Shown here: piece by piece, positions 24,260-32,162 of the stretch | Layout of the letters: every line of letters starts with the position of its first letter | Numbering within the stretch: position 1 is the stretch's first letter | NCBI GenBank assembly: GCA_021775615.1 | Contig: JAJFHL010000086.1 | Coordinates: 1 to 49,274, forward strand | Length of the DNA: 49,274 bases | Origin: Hyphomicrobiales bacterium | GTDB taxonomy: Bacteria; Pseudomonadota; Alphaproteobacteria; Rhizobiales; JAJFHB01 | Direction: 5' to 3' | The notes under the pieces: generated by a model | The model's database searches: none | Told to the model about the DNA's origin: nothing | What the model saw: only the letters and a program-made list of their open reading frames with translations | Program-made: the position numbers and the translations under genes

Positions 24260-24290
24260 AAAAAAACGGCGGAGGCTTTTGCCTCCGCCG
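24260..24290 (-). terminator. Rho-independent terminator for the livF-livK transcript
   Basis: On the minus strand a 10-bp GC-rich stem (CGGCGGAGGC/GCCTCCGCCG, 4-base loop) is followed by seven T. It lies about 150 bases past the livK stop, beyond mosaic element copy 2. On the plus strand the hairpin is preceded by the A run and lacks a T tract, but it might still help end the rightward cluster. Confidence 0.75.
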
Positions 24291-24291
24291 C

Positions 24292-24322
24292 CTAGACCCT
24301 TTCATCTTTATACGGAAGCGTC
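24292..24322. repeat. Short CTAG-led repeat, second copy
   Basis: CTAGACCCTTTC-ATCTTTA-TACGGAAGCG matches the motif at 5175-5205. It is separated by only four bases from the CTAG that opens mosaic element copy 2, so the two modules sit in tandem. Confidence 0.6.
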
Positions 24323-24326
24323 GCTT

Positions 24327-24443
24327 CTAGAGCGGGATCAGGAAAAGTGGATACCGGTTTTCCGTCCGATCCCGCTCTAAAATGTTGCAATCGATCACGT
24401 TTTATCAACTCAGGTGAGTCCACCCAAGTTGATCGTGATCTAG
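24327..24443. repeat. CTAG-bounded 117-bp intergenic mosaic element, copy 2
   Basis: It has the same length and order as copy 1 (1256-1372). The CTAG-AGCGGGATC arm pairs with GATCCCGCTCT, followed by the imperfect palindrome CAACTCAGGTGAGTCCACCCAAGTTG. Its base changes keep most pairs. The closing CTAG at 24440-24443 provides the stop codon of livK on the minus strand. Confidence 0.85.
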
Positions 24444-25621
24444 TTCGTCGCCGACACGTCCGCGTAAACGCCGTCCACGACTTTCAGCACCCGAACGCCG
24501 CCGGCGCCGTCGCCGACTTCATTCATGGTGGTGAGGCCGGACACGCCGGGGAAGTCCTTCACGTTGGCCCAACCCATCTTGATTTTCTCGCGGTCTGACG
24601 CGAGATCGTCGGACTTGTTGGTGACGCCGTTGGCTTCCATGATCCCCTTCAGGATATAGATGTTGTCATAGGCACGCGGCGCCGAATAGGGGAACGCCTT
24701 GTTGCCGTTGCGGGCCTTGATCGCCTTGACGAAGTTCTGGATCTTTTCGCTCGGATCATCCATCCAGGCGGCGGTCGAGACATAGGTGCCTTCGGTCGCC
24801 TTGCCGCCGATCTCGATGAGACCTGGAGCGCCGGTGCAGGCGCCGCCGATGAACGGCACGTCGAGACCCTGCTTGCGCGCTTCCTTGATGATCGCGGCGG
24901 CCTGCTGATAGCAGGACCCGAGTGCGATGCCGTCAGGATTAAGCGCTTTGGCCTGGGTGATCTGAGCGGAGAAATCCGTGTCCTTGGTGCGGTAGGTCAG
25001 CATCTCGATGATTTCGATGCCTTCCTTCTTGAACAGGACCGGATAGACCTTGGAGCCTTCGGCCTTGGAGACCGCATCTTCGAGATCGTGAATGATCACG
25101 ACTTTCTTGATGTTGTATGCAGCCTTCCAAGCGGTCACCACCGGCGCAAGCTGCTTGTCACTGGTCAGCGAATTGCGGAAGCCCCATTCACTGAGCTTGC
25201 TGAGACCCGGTTTCGCCGAGCAGTAAGAGATCGTCGGCACCTTCAGTTCGTTGAGCAGAGGAAAGACCACCTCCGTCGTCGAGCTGAAGCACGGGCCGGA
25301 AATTGCCAGCACCTTGTCGCGCTGGGCCAGTTTGTTGATGATGGTGATGCCTTCAGCTTCGGCGCCGTGATCATCGTAGAAAATCAACTTGATCTTGACG
25401 CCGCCGATACCGCCGGCTTCGTTGATCTCGTCTGCCGCCAGTTGCGATCCGATCTGTCCGGCTTCGCCCCATTCCGCACCCTTGCCGGTCAACGGCAGCA
25501 TCACGCCGATCTTGACACTGCGGCCCGACAATTCGGCCGCGGCCTGCTCGACCATGGCGGTCGCAAATGCGGCAACCAGCATCGCCACAGAGGCGAGGGC
25601 TACTACGAGGTTGCGCTTCAT
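24440..25621 (-). CDS. livK: Branched-chain amino acid-type periplasmic binding protein (LivK/LivJ-like)
   Basis: The ATG at 25621 has AAGGAG upstream; the longer open frame to 25777 adds no plausible leader. The 393-residue protein has a signal peptide (residues 1-30, ending EQAAA). The type I periplasmic-binding fold follows: VKIGVMLPLTGKGAEWG, AADEINEAGGIGGVKIKLI, DDHGAEAEG, ISGPCFSSTTEVVFP and a later PRAYDNIYILKGIME. Ligands of this family range over amino acids, amides and aromatic acids. The stop codon comes from mosaic element copy 2. It is in one operon with livF, which lies 40 bases upstream. Confidence 0.85.
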   Translation of the reverse strand: MKRNLVVALASVAMLVAAFATAMVEQAAAELSGRSVKIGVMLPLTGKGAEWGEAGQIGSQLAADEINEAGGIGGVKIKLIFYDDHGAEAEGITIINKLAQRDKVLAISGPCFSSTTEVVFPLLNELKVPTISYCSAKPGLSKLSEWGFRNSLTSDKQLAPVVTAWKAAYNIKKVVIIHDLEDAVSKAEGSKVYPVLFKKEGIEIIEMLTYRTKDTDFSAQITQAKALNPDGIALGSCYQQAAAIIKEARKQGLDVPFIGGACTGAPGLIEIGGKATEGTYVSTAAWMDDPSEKIQNFVKAIKARNGNKAFPYSAPRAYDNIYILKGIMEANGVTNKSDDLASDREKIKMGWANVKDFPGVSGLTTMNEVGDGAGGVRVLKVVDGVYADVSATN

Positions 25622-25661
25622 TGGTCCTGTCTCCTTCTCCCAAAGCTCCACATTGGTTTTT

Positions 25662-26447
25662 TCACATCGGGTCTGGAGCGTCGCCCGAGCGATTGTCGCC
25701 GGGGTCAGCACGCCTGGACCCGGACTTTGCCCCCGTTCCATTCTGTCGGCCGAGATACATGCGTTCAACCTCTTCATTATTCAAAAGGTCGTCGCCGGTT
25801 CCCTCAAGCACTATATTTCCGCGTTCCATAACATAGCCGCGATCGGCCAGTTGCAGCGCCTGACGGGCATTCTGTTCGACAATCAGAATGGTTAGGCCGT
25901 CTTCGCGCACCTGGCGGATAGAGCGAAAAATCTCCGCCACCATGAGCGGCGCCAACCCGAGCGAGGGTTCGTCGAGGAGAAGCAGCCTGGGCCGCGCCAT
26001 CAGCGCGCGCCCGATGGCAAGCATCTGCTGCTGGCCGCCGCTCAGAATGCTGGCCGGTTCGCTGGAGCGTTCCCTGAGCGCGGGAAACTTCTCATAGGTT
26101 GCCGCCATGTCGGCCGTGATCTCCTTGTCGGAACGCACATAGGCGCCCATCAGGAGGTTCTCTTCAACAGTCATTCTGGTAAGAATTCCGCGGCCTTCGG
26201 GAGCCTGGGTGATACCGGCGCGAACGATCTGGTCGGCGCGCATGCGGTGGATCTCCGTGCCATCGAACACCACCTGCCCCTGGCGCGCCTTGATGATGCC
26301 GGAGATGGTTTTCAGAAGAGTCGTCTTGCCGGCGCCGTTGGCGCCGATCAGAGTGACGATTTCGCCGGCCTCAACCGAAAGGCCGACACCGTGGAGAACC
26401 TCTATCTCTCCATAACCGGCGTGAATGTCCTGCACCGAAAGCATCAT
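25662..26447 (-). CDS. livF: Branched-chain amino acid-type ABC transporter ATPase LivF
   Basis: The start at 26447 (MMLSVQDIHAGYGEIEVLHG) matches the usual LivF beginning; upstream in-frame codons encode an atypical Arg-rich tail. The 261-residue protein has Walker A LIGANGAGKTTLLK, the LivF-type GITQAPEGRGILTRMTVEENL, signature ILSGGQQQMLAIGRAL, Walker B LLLLDEPSLGLAP and H-loop LIVEQNARQAL. The C-terminal tail of about 25 polar residues (GAKSGSRRADPGDN...) is longer than usual. It is divergent from the marR-like gene. With livK it supplies exactly the two parts missing from livHMG at 14.3-17 kb. Confidence 0.85.
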   Translation of the reverse strand: MMLSVQDIHAGYGEIEVLHGVGLSVEAGEIVTLIGANGAGKTTLLKTISGIIKARQGQVVFDGTEIHRMRADQIVRAGITQAPEGRGILTRMTVEENLLMGAYVRSDKEITADMAATYEKFPALRERSSEPASILSGGQQQMLAIGRALMARPRLLLLDEPSLGLAPLMVAEIFRSIRQVREDGLTILIVEQNARQALQLADRGYVMERGNIVLEGTGDDLLNNEEVERMYLGRQNGTGAKSGSRRADPGDNRSGDAPDPM

Positions 26448-26608
26448 TGCGTCTGTCCGACCACCCTTCGTGTCCGCATCCGCCCCCGGAAACGCGCCCA
26501 GCCTATAGCACTCCCAGTGCACCGTGAAAACAGCCGCAGCGTTTGTATGTAAACGGACGCGGCTTGAACGGTTGCGTGTTGGGCTTGACCTCACATATCT
26601 TTGTAGAA

Positions 26609-26627
26609 TAGCTTTGTGACAAAGCTA
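26609..26627. promoter_or_regulatory. Perfect 19-bp palindrome, probable MarR-type operator
   Basis: TAGCTTTG-TGA-CAAAGCTA has perfect 8-bp arms around three bases. It lies in the divergent region between livF and the marR-like gene, 42 bases before the marR ATG. A TTGACC at 26585-26590 and a TAGAAT at 26604-26609 sit close by, so a bound regulator would cover the promoter. The size and symmetry suit a MarR dimer; the assignment is inferred. Confidence 0.6.
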
Positions 26628-26668
26628 AATGGGCTTTACCCCGATTGCAAGGACATTTCTCGGCGATC

Positions 26669-27313
26669 ATGAAGGCTGTATCCGACCCCGTTTCAGGTTC
26701 CGGCTCAGGTCAGGAGCGGCGCGACAGGCACCCCCAGGCAGCGCTGACGGTGAACGCGCCGCAACTGCTCCTGGACGGAACAGATCTCGAATTCCGGCGG
26801 TTCGTTCATGACGCGCTGGCCTTCTCGTCGCGCCTGCAGGCGGTACGCGACGGGTTTGCGCGGCTGATCGGGCTCACCGGCATTCAGTACACCATCCTGG
26901 TGTCGATCTATCATCTGGAGTTCGAGCAGCGGGTCGGCATCAACACTGTGGCCGAACACCTGCACCTGAGCGGCACCTTCGTCACCACCGAGACAAACAA
27001 GCTGGCCGCCGCCGGGCTTGTCGAAAAGACCCGGGACGCAGACGACCGCCGCCGCATCAACCTGAGCACGACGATGCGCGCCCGCGACCGGCTGTCGAGC
27101 CTCGCCAGCGTTCAGTCGCATATCAACGATGCTCATTTCGCGCCCCTCAGCCCGGAGGATTTCGACCGGCTCCGCAGTGTCATGCCGCAGCTCGTGGCGT
27201 CGACCGACCGGGCTCTGCGGCTTCTGGAAAGCGTACACTCACTCGAAGAGAGCCTGGATCTCGCCAACACCGCCCTGCTCACCCGCGCAGGCTCAAGGGA
27301 GGCATCATCATGA
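26669..27313 (+). CDS. MarR-family transcriptional regulator
   Basis: I chose the ATG at 26669; an in-frame TTG at 26645 is possible and has an AAGGA eight bases after it rather than before. The 214-residue protein is longer than typical MarR (about 140-160) because of a polar N-terminal extension of about 40 residues. The winged helix (QYTILVSIYHLE...VAEHLHLSGTFVTTETNKLAAAGLVEKTRDADDRRRINLS) is clear. MarR regulators usually bind aromatic or phenolic acids and derepress catabolic genes. The stop overlaps the hpaB-family start by four bases (ATGA), so it is the first gene of that operon and probably autoregulated. Confidence 0.8.
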   Translation: MKAVSDPVSGSGSGQERRDRHPQAALTVNAPQLLLDGTDLEFRRFVHDALAFSSRLQAVRDGFARLIGLTGIQYTILVSIYHLEFEQRVGINTVAEHLHLSGTFVTTETNKLAAAGLVEKTRDADDRRRINLSTTMRARDRLSSLASVQSHINDAHFAPLSPEDFDRLRSVMPQLVASTDRALRLLESVHSLEESLDLANTALLTRAGSREASS

Positions 27314-28812
27314 CCGCACCTGACATCAAGAACGGCCAAGAGCACATCGCCAGCCTCAAGGACGACCGCGAGGTCTATATCAACGGCGAAAAGATCGGCG
27401 ATGCGACGCAGCATCCGGCATTCGCCAAGGCAATCGCCACGGCCGCGTCGCTGTATGACTACCAGGCGCATCCCGACAATTGCGAGCTGATGACCTTCGC
27501 ATCGCCGAAAACAGGGCGGCGGGTCAATCGGGCATGGCAGATGCCGGGATCCTACGAGGAGCTTGTCCAGCGCCGCCGCGCGCTGGTGGCCTGGGCCGAA
27601 CAGCACGGCGGCTTCATGGGCCGCTCGCCGGACCATCTGGCCTCCGCCGTCGCCGGGCAGCTGATGGGCCGGGAAGTGTTCGAGGCCTACGACCCGGCCC
27701 GCGCCAAGGCCTATTGGGACTATTACGAATATGCCCGCGACAACGATCTGTTCCTGACCTACGTGATCATCAACCCGCAGATCGACCGGTCGAAGGCCGT
27801 CGGCGAGCAGAAGGACGATTCCCCCATGGTGCGGATCGTCGACGAGGACGCGCAAGGCATCACCGTGCGCGGCGCCAAGATGCTGGGCACCAGCTCGATC
27901 ATGGCCAATGAAATCTTCGTCGCCCATCTCCAGCCGTTGCGGCCAGACGAAGAGGATTACGCCACCTCCTTCGCGGTGCCCATGGACATCAAGGGTCTCA
28001 AGGTCCTGTCGCGCAAATCCTATGAGGAGCACGCGGTTTCGGAATTCGACAACCCGATGGCGGCGCGCTACGACGAAAATGACGCCATCATGTTCTTCGA
28101 CGACGTCAAGGTCCCGTGGGACCGGGTGTTCGTCCACCGCAGCCCGGAGATGTGCCGGGCCCAGTTCCACGAAACCCCGGGCCATATTTACCAGAACTAC
28201 CAGGCGCAGATCCGGCTTTCGGTGAAGTTGAAGTTCCTCGTCGGACTGGCGCGCCACGTGGCCGAGACCATCGGCACGGTGAACATGCCGCCGGTGGCCG
28301 ATACGCTCGGGCGGATGGCGGCGCAGGCCGACTCGGTCGAGACCATGCTGTACGGCATGGAGGCCAAGGGCCGGCAGCGCGGCAAGTATTTCATACCCGA
28401 CCGCCATGCGCTCTATTCGGCGCAGACGCTGACCCAGGAGCTCTATCCGCAGATGATCAACACGATCCGCGAGCTGGCCGGCGGGGCGGTGATCATGCTG
28501 CCATCTTCGGCGCAGGATTTCGCCGACCCTGAGCTTGCCAAGATCATCAAGGAAACCCAGGTCTCCGCCGACGGGTCGAGCGATGTCGAGCGCGTCAAGC
28601 TGCTCAAGCTGGTGTGGGACGTGATCGGTTCGGAGTTCGCCGGACGCCACACCCAGTATGAGATGTTCTACGCGGGCGCCCAGTTCGTGGTGCGCGGCCA
28701 CAGTTTCCGCACCTATGACTGGGATGCCTCGAAAGATCTGGTGGCGACCATCATGGACCGGTACGATCTCGCCGGCTCGATGTCGAAGGAGCAACGCTCC
28801 GCAGCCGAGTAG
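27310..28812 (+). CDS. HpaB/PvcC-family FAD(H2)-dependent monooxygenase
   Basis: The 500-residue protein matches the 4-hydroxyphenylacetate 3-hydroxylase family in length and layout: an N-terminal SLKDDREVYINGEKIGD, central FLTYVIINPQIDRSK and VRGAKMLGTSSIMANEIFV. FFDDVKVPWDRVFV, and a C-terminal helical half with YPQMINTIRELAGG, close the acyl-CoA-dehydrogenase-like fold. These enzymes take reduced flavin from a separate reductase (HpaC), which is not encoded here. The same superfamily also holds dehydratases of the 4-hydroxybutyryl-CoA type, but their Cys/His iron-sulfur ligands are not evident here. The neighbouring enamidase-like gene suggests a ring hydroxylation of a nitrogen heterocycle, which is inference. 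Confidence 0.75.
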   Translation: MTAPDIKNGQEHIASLKDDREVYINGEKIGDATQHPAFAKAIATAASLYDYQAHPDNCELMTFASPKTGRRVNRAWQMPGSYEELVQRRRALVAWAEQHGGFMGRSPDHLASAVAGQLMGREVFEAYDPARAKAYWDYYEYARDNDLFLTYVIINPQIDRSKAVGEQKDDSPMVRIVDEDAQGITVRGAKMLGTSSIMANEIFVAHLQPLRPDEEDYATSFAVPMDIKGLKVLSRKSYEEHAVSEFDNPMAARYDENDAIMFFDDVKVPWDRVFVHRSPEMCRAQFHETPGHIYQNYQAQIRLSVKLKFLVGLARHVAETIGTVNMPPVADTLGRMAAQADSVETMLYGMEAKGRQRGKYFIPDRHALYSAQTLTQELYPQMINTIRELAGGAVIMLPSSAQDFADPELAKIIKETQVSADGSSDVERVKLLKLVWDVIGSEFAGRHTQYEMFYAGAQFVVRGHSFRTYDWDASKDLVATIMDRYDLAGSMSKEQRSAAE

Positions 28813-28838
28813 GAACAACCCGGGACCGATCGACACTC

Positions 28839-30035
28839 ATGCGCGTCGCGATCACCAATATCGGCACCATCGTTTCAGGCAACTGGCGCGAACCGATCCT
28901 CGCGGGCGACGCCATCGCGGTTGCCGACGGCCGGATCGAGACGGTCGGGTCGGTGGGCGACGACTTCATCGGATCGTGCGATCTGGTGATCGATGCCGGC
29001 GGCACCACGGCGACACCGGGCCTGATCGACAGCCATGTGCACATCACCTTCGGCGACTACACGCCGCGCCAGAAGACGGTTGGCTATCTCGACAGCTATC
29101 TGCATGGCGGGGTGACGACGGCGATCACCGCCTGCGAGGTGCATGTGCCCGGCCGACCGACCGACGCGGAAGGGGTCAAGGCGCTGGCGATCGCCGCGCA
29201 ACGCTGCTTCGCCGACTATCGGCCCGGCGGCATGCGGGTTCATGCCGGATCGATCATCATCGAGCCGGACCTGACGCCGGATGACTACAAAGAGGTTGCC
29301 GCCAAGGGCGTGTGGCTCGCCAAAGCGGGGTTCGGCGCCTTTGACGACCCGATGGAGTATGCGCCGCATGTCGCGGCGGCGCGCGATGCAGGCCTCCTCA
29401 CGACCATGCATACCGGCGGCGCCTCAATCCCCGATTCCCAGGCGATCACCGGCGACCATGTGCTTGCCGCAAACCCGCATGTCTCGTTCCATGTCAACGG
29501 CGGCCCGGTGGCGATCGCCGACGAGGATTTCCCGCGCCTCATCGCCGAAAGCGAGGTTGCCATGCAGGTCTGCACGGCCGGCAATCTGCGCACCACCTTG
29601 CTGTGCGCCAAACTGTGCTTCGAGGCGGACAGGTTCGACCGGCTGCTGATCGCCACCGACACGCCGACGGGCAGCGGCATCATGCCTTTGGGCATCATCT
29701 ACACAATGACCCATCTGGCGGCGCTCGGCGGGCTTGATCCGGCCTGGTGCATCGCGGCTGCCACCGGCAACAATGCCGCCGTCTACGGGCTCGATACCGG
29801 CGTTCTGGAAGCCGGCAGGGCGGCCGATATCGTGCTGATGGACGCTCCGCTGGGCGGCACCCAGACAACCGCGCTCGACGCCATCGCCAATGGCGACCCG
29901 GTCGCCATCGGCTGCGTCATGTCGGACGGGGTGCCGCGTTTCGTCGGCCGCAGCCGCAACACGCCGCCGACCACACGCAAGGTGCGGATCGCAAAAAACA
30001 CACTCACTCAAAGCTTCGAAACGGCACGGCACTGA
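28839..30035 (+). CDS. Enamidase-like amidohydrolase (nicotinate-pathway type)
   Basis: The 398-residue amidohydrolase strongly recalls the enamidase of nicotinate fermentation, which opens 6-oxo-1,4,5,6-tetrahydronicotinate to 2-formylglutarate. The shared landmarks are GLIDSHVHIT (His66, His68), DYTPRQKTVGYLDS, LHGGVTTAIT, VPGRPTDAEGVKALAI and MHTGGASIPDS (His191). SFHVNGGPVAI (His218), IATDTPTGSG (Asp274), ATGNNAAVYGL and SRNTPP complete the set. A binuclear metal site is therefore likely. The bridging position appears to be Lys162 (GVWLAKAGFG), where I recall a Glu in the clostridial enzyme. It lies 26 bases after hpaB and 11 bases before the transporter gene. Confidence 0.75.
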   Translation: MRVAITNIGTIVSGNWREPILAGDAIAVADGRIETVGSVGDDFIGSCDLVIDAGGTTATPGLIDSHVHITFGDYTPRQKTVGYLDSYLHGGVTTAITACEVHVPGRPTDAEGVKALAIAAQRCFADYRPGGMRVHAGSIIIEPDLTPDDYKEVAAKGVWLAKAGFGAFDDPMEYAPHVAAARDAGLLTTMHTGGASIPDSQAITGDHVLAANPHVSFHVNGGPVAIADEDFPRLIAESEVAMQVCTAGNLRTTLLCAKLCFEADRFDRLLIATDTPTGSGIMPLGIIYTMTHLAALGGLDPAWCIAAATGNNAAVYGLDTGVLEAGRAADIVLMDAPLGGTQTTALDAIANGDPVAIGCVMSDGVPRFVGRSRNTPPTTRKVRIAKNTLTQSFETARH

Positions 30036-30046
30036 GGCCGAACGAC

Positions 30047-31471
30047 GTGTCCGCAACACAGCGCGAGGCAGACAGGCCGGCGGACGGTGCACCGGGAATC
30101 CGGCGCAGCACGCTCGCCTACCTTGTGGCGGGGCTGGTCTGTCCTCTCGCGGCGATGGCCGTCTGGCTGTCCTACGGCGCACCCCTGCAACTGGTCGCAT
30201 CCGCCGCCGTCATCTGGATCGCCATCTTCTTGTGGGCGAGCGCACTTGTGCCGGAATACATCACGGCGCTCATCTTGTTCTTCCTTGCGGTGCTGACGCA
30301 AATCGCGCCGCCGTCGGTGGTGTTCTCCGGGTTTCACTCGACGGCAGTCTGGCTGGTGTTCGGCGGACTGGTGCTCGGCCTTGCGGTTCAGCAGAGCGGA
30401 TTTGCGGGGCGGGCGGTGACCCTGGCCCTGCGTACCATGAAGACAAGCTACCCATCGCTGATCTGGTCGCTCAGCGTCGTCGGACTGCTCCTCGCATTCG
30501 TCGTGCCATCCGCCATGGGGCGGGTGATGATCATGGTTCCGATCGTTATTGCCCTGGCCGAGAGCGTCGGATTTCCGGCGGCGAGCAAGGGACGCACCGG
30601 CATGGTGCTTGCGATTGGTCTCGGCACCACGCTGCCCGCCTTCGGCATATTGCCGTCAAACGTGCCCAACATGGCGATGATGGGGGCGGCGGCGGCCATC
30701 TATGACCTTGAATTCCAGTATGGCGATTACTTTCTGCTCAACTTCACGATCATGGGCACGTTGAGTTTCCTCGCCGTTCCGGTGGTGCTCATATCGTTGT
30801 TTTCCGAACCGCCGACGGCGCCTCCCGACAGAGCGGATGAAGGCCGCTGGTCCGCACCGGAGCGCAGGCTGCTGATCTACCTTGCCGCCACCACCTTGTT
30901 CTGGGCAACGGACTTCGTTCACGGCGTTTCGCCCGCATGGGTGGCGCTGGGGGCAGCCATCGTCTGCCTCGCCCCGCGTGTCGGGGTGATCGAGGCAACT
31001 TCGCTTACCCGTCTCAATGTCGGGCCCTGGATCTTTGTCGCCGGCGTCATTGGACTGGGCGCCATCGCCTCCCACAGCGGTCTGGGTGACAGGGTCGGGA
31101 GCGCCATGGTGTCCGTATTTGACATCGACGGTCTGGTGCAATGGCAGCAGTTCGCAATCATTGTGGCAATGGGGATGGTGACCGGCGCGGTGACCAGCAT
31201 GCCGGCCGCCCCGGCGATCATGACGCCGCTGGCCGACAGCATCGCGCAGGCGACCGGTTGGCCGCTCGATGCGGTGCTGATGGCGCAGGTTCCGACCTGG
31301 ATGATTTTCATCTTTCCCTATCAGGCGCCACCGCTTGTCGTTGCCCTCGCACTCGGGGGAATTCGGATGAGCGAGGCCATGCCCGTCATGATTCGGTTTT
31401 TCGTATTCGGCGTTGTCGTGATCCTGCCGCTGCATTTCCTGTGGATGAAGCTGCTGGGCGTCGTGCCGTGA
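30047..31471 (+). CDS. DASS/SLC13-type carboxylate transporter
   Basis: It starts with GTG at 30047, with GAGG nine bases upstream, 11 bases after the enamidase stop. The 474-residue protein has about 11 membrane helices. It has paired hairpin-like motifs, one in each half: LPSNVPNMAMM near residues 200-210 and TSMPAAPAIMTPLAD near 385-400. This layout fits the divalent anion:Na+ symporter (DASS) or wider ion-transporter superfamily, which carries succinate, citrate or tartrate-like acids. As the last gene of the operon it probably imports the heterocyclic carboxylate or exports a dicarboxylate product. ArsB/NhaD-like membership is the main alternative. Confidence 0.7.
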   Translation: MSATQREADRPADGAPGIRRSTLAYLVAGLVCPLAAMAVWLSYGAPLQLVASAAVIWIAIFLWASALVPEYITALILFFLAVLTQIAPPSVVFSGFHSTAVWLVFGGLVLGLAVQQSGFAGRAVTLALRTMKTSYPSLIWSLSVVGLLLAFVVPSAMGRVMIMVPIVIALAESVGFPAASKGRTGMVLAIGLGTTLPAFGILPSNVPNMAMMGAAAAIYDLEFQYGDYFLLNFTIMGTLSFLAVPVVLISLFSEPPTAPPDRADEGRWSAPERRLLIYLAATTLFWATDFVHGVSPAWVALGAAIVCLAPRVGVIEATSLTRLNVGPWIFVAGVIGLGAIASHSGLGDRVGSAMVSVFDIDGLVQWQQFAIIVAMGMVTGAVTSMPAAPAIMTPLADSIAQATGWPLDAVLMAQVPTWMIFIFPYQAPPLVVALALGGIRMSEAMPVMIRFFVFGVVVILPLHFLWMKLLGVVP

Positions 31472-31621
31472 ATACGGCTGCGCCCGCCGGACATACCCCA
31501 GGCCGTGAAATCACCACAATCGGCTGGCGAATGTCGCCCGCCGGTCGCCACGGAGATTGACGCACGCCTCAGTTTAGAGTCATGTGATCCGGCAAGATGA
31601 TCGCAAAGACGGGGTCCAAAG

Positions 31622-32035
31622 ATGCAGCGGTGGAGTTACTTCTTGAAGCGTTTCACGGTGGTGGCCTGCCTGGTGTTCGCCGGCATGATGCTGGACGGAA
31701 CCGACCGCAACACGTCTGCCGGCGGCATCATCTATTTTACCGAGGTGGTCAGCCGTCTCAGCCTGAGTGCCCAGCAACGCCCCCGGGTGCAAAGCATCAT
31801 CAGCCAGAGCGAGAGCGCCACGCTGGCGATCTTCTCGCGCTATGGCATCGACCCGCGCGCAACGCCCGACCCCAGCAAATTGCGGCCGGCCCAGAACGAG
31901 CTGGAGGCGGTCGGACGCCGCGAGCGCAACCAGCTCAAGCAGATCCTGGATAAGGGACAGTTGAAGAAATACGACTCCATCATGAGGCGCCTGAGAGCGC
32001 GCGTCGCCCGGGCGGCCGCGGGCAATCTCAGATAA
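31622..32035 (+). CDS. Exported helical protein, paralogue 1
   Basis: The 137-residue protein (ATG at 31622) has a signal peptide at about residues 1-33 ending NTSAG. The mature part is helical and charged: SLSAQQRPRVQSIISQSESATLAIFSRYGIDP, then KLRPAQNELEAVGRRERNQLKQILDKGQLKKYD. This pattern is reminiscent of the Spy/CpxP-like and heavy-metal-resistance families of periplasmic helical hairpins, but the LTxxQ motif is not exact. The next gene encodes a clear paralogue. The function is unknown; an envelope stress or chaperone role is a guess from the fold pattern. Confidence 0.65.
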   Translation: MQRWSYFLKRFTVVACLVFAGMMLDGTDRNTSAGGIIYFTEVVSRLSLSAQQRPRVQSIISQSESATLAIFSRYGIDPRATPDPSKLRPAQNELEAVGRRERNQLKQILDKGQLKKYDSIMRRLRARVARAAAGNLR

Positions 32036-32162
32036 ACACCGCAGGCCGGCGACGGGTCGGCCGTTTGCCATAAGGTGTTAATTCGGGAATTGACCGTTGA
32101 CGGGCCTTGCAAAATCGCCATTTTGAAAGCGTCTTTGTTGGTAAGAATTGCAGGATGAAGCG

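Noticed and set aside
17081-24290. The cluster as a classical integrative element
   Set aside because: No integrase, transposase, attachment-site repeats or intact tRNA target is visible at its ends; only composition and the split liv genes suggest insertion.
27133-28836. A 567-codon minus-strand open frame
   Set aside because: It is the reverse of the HpaB-family gene and has no independent coding evidence.
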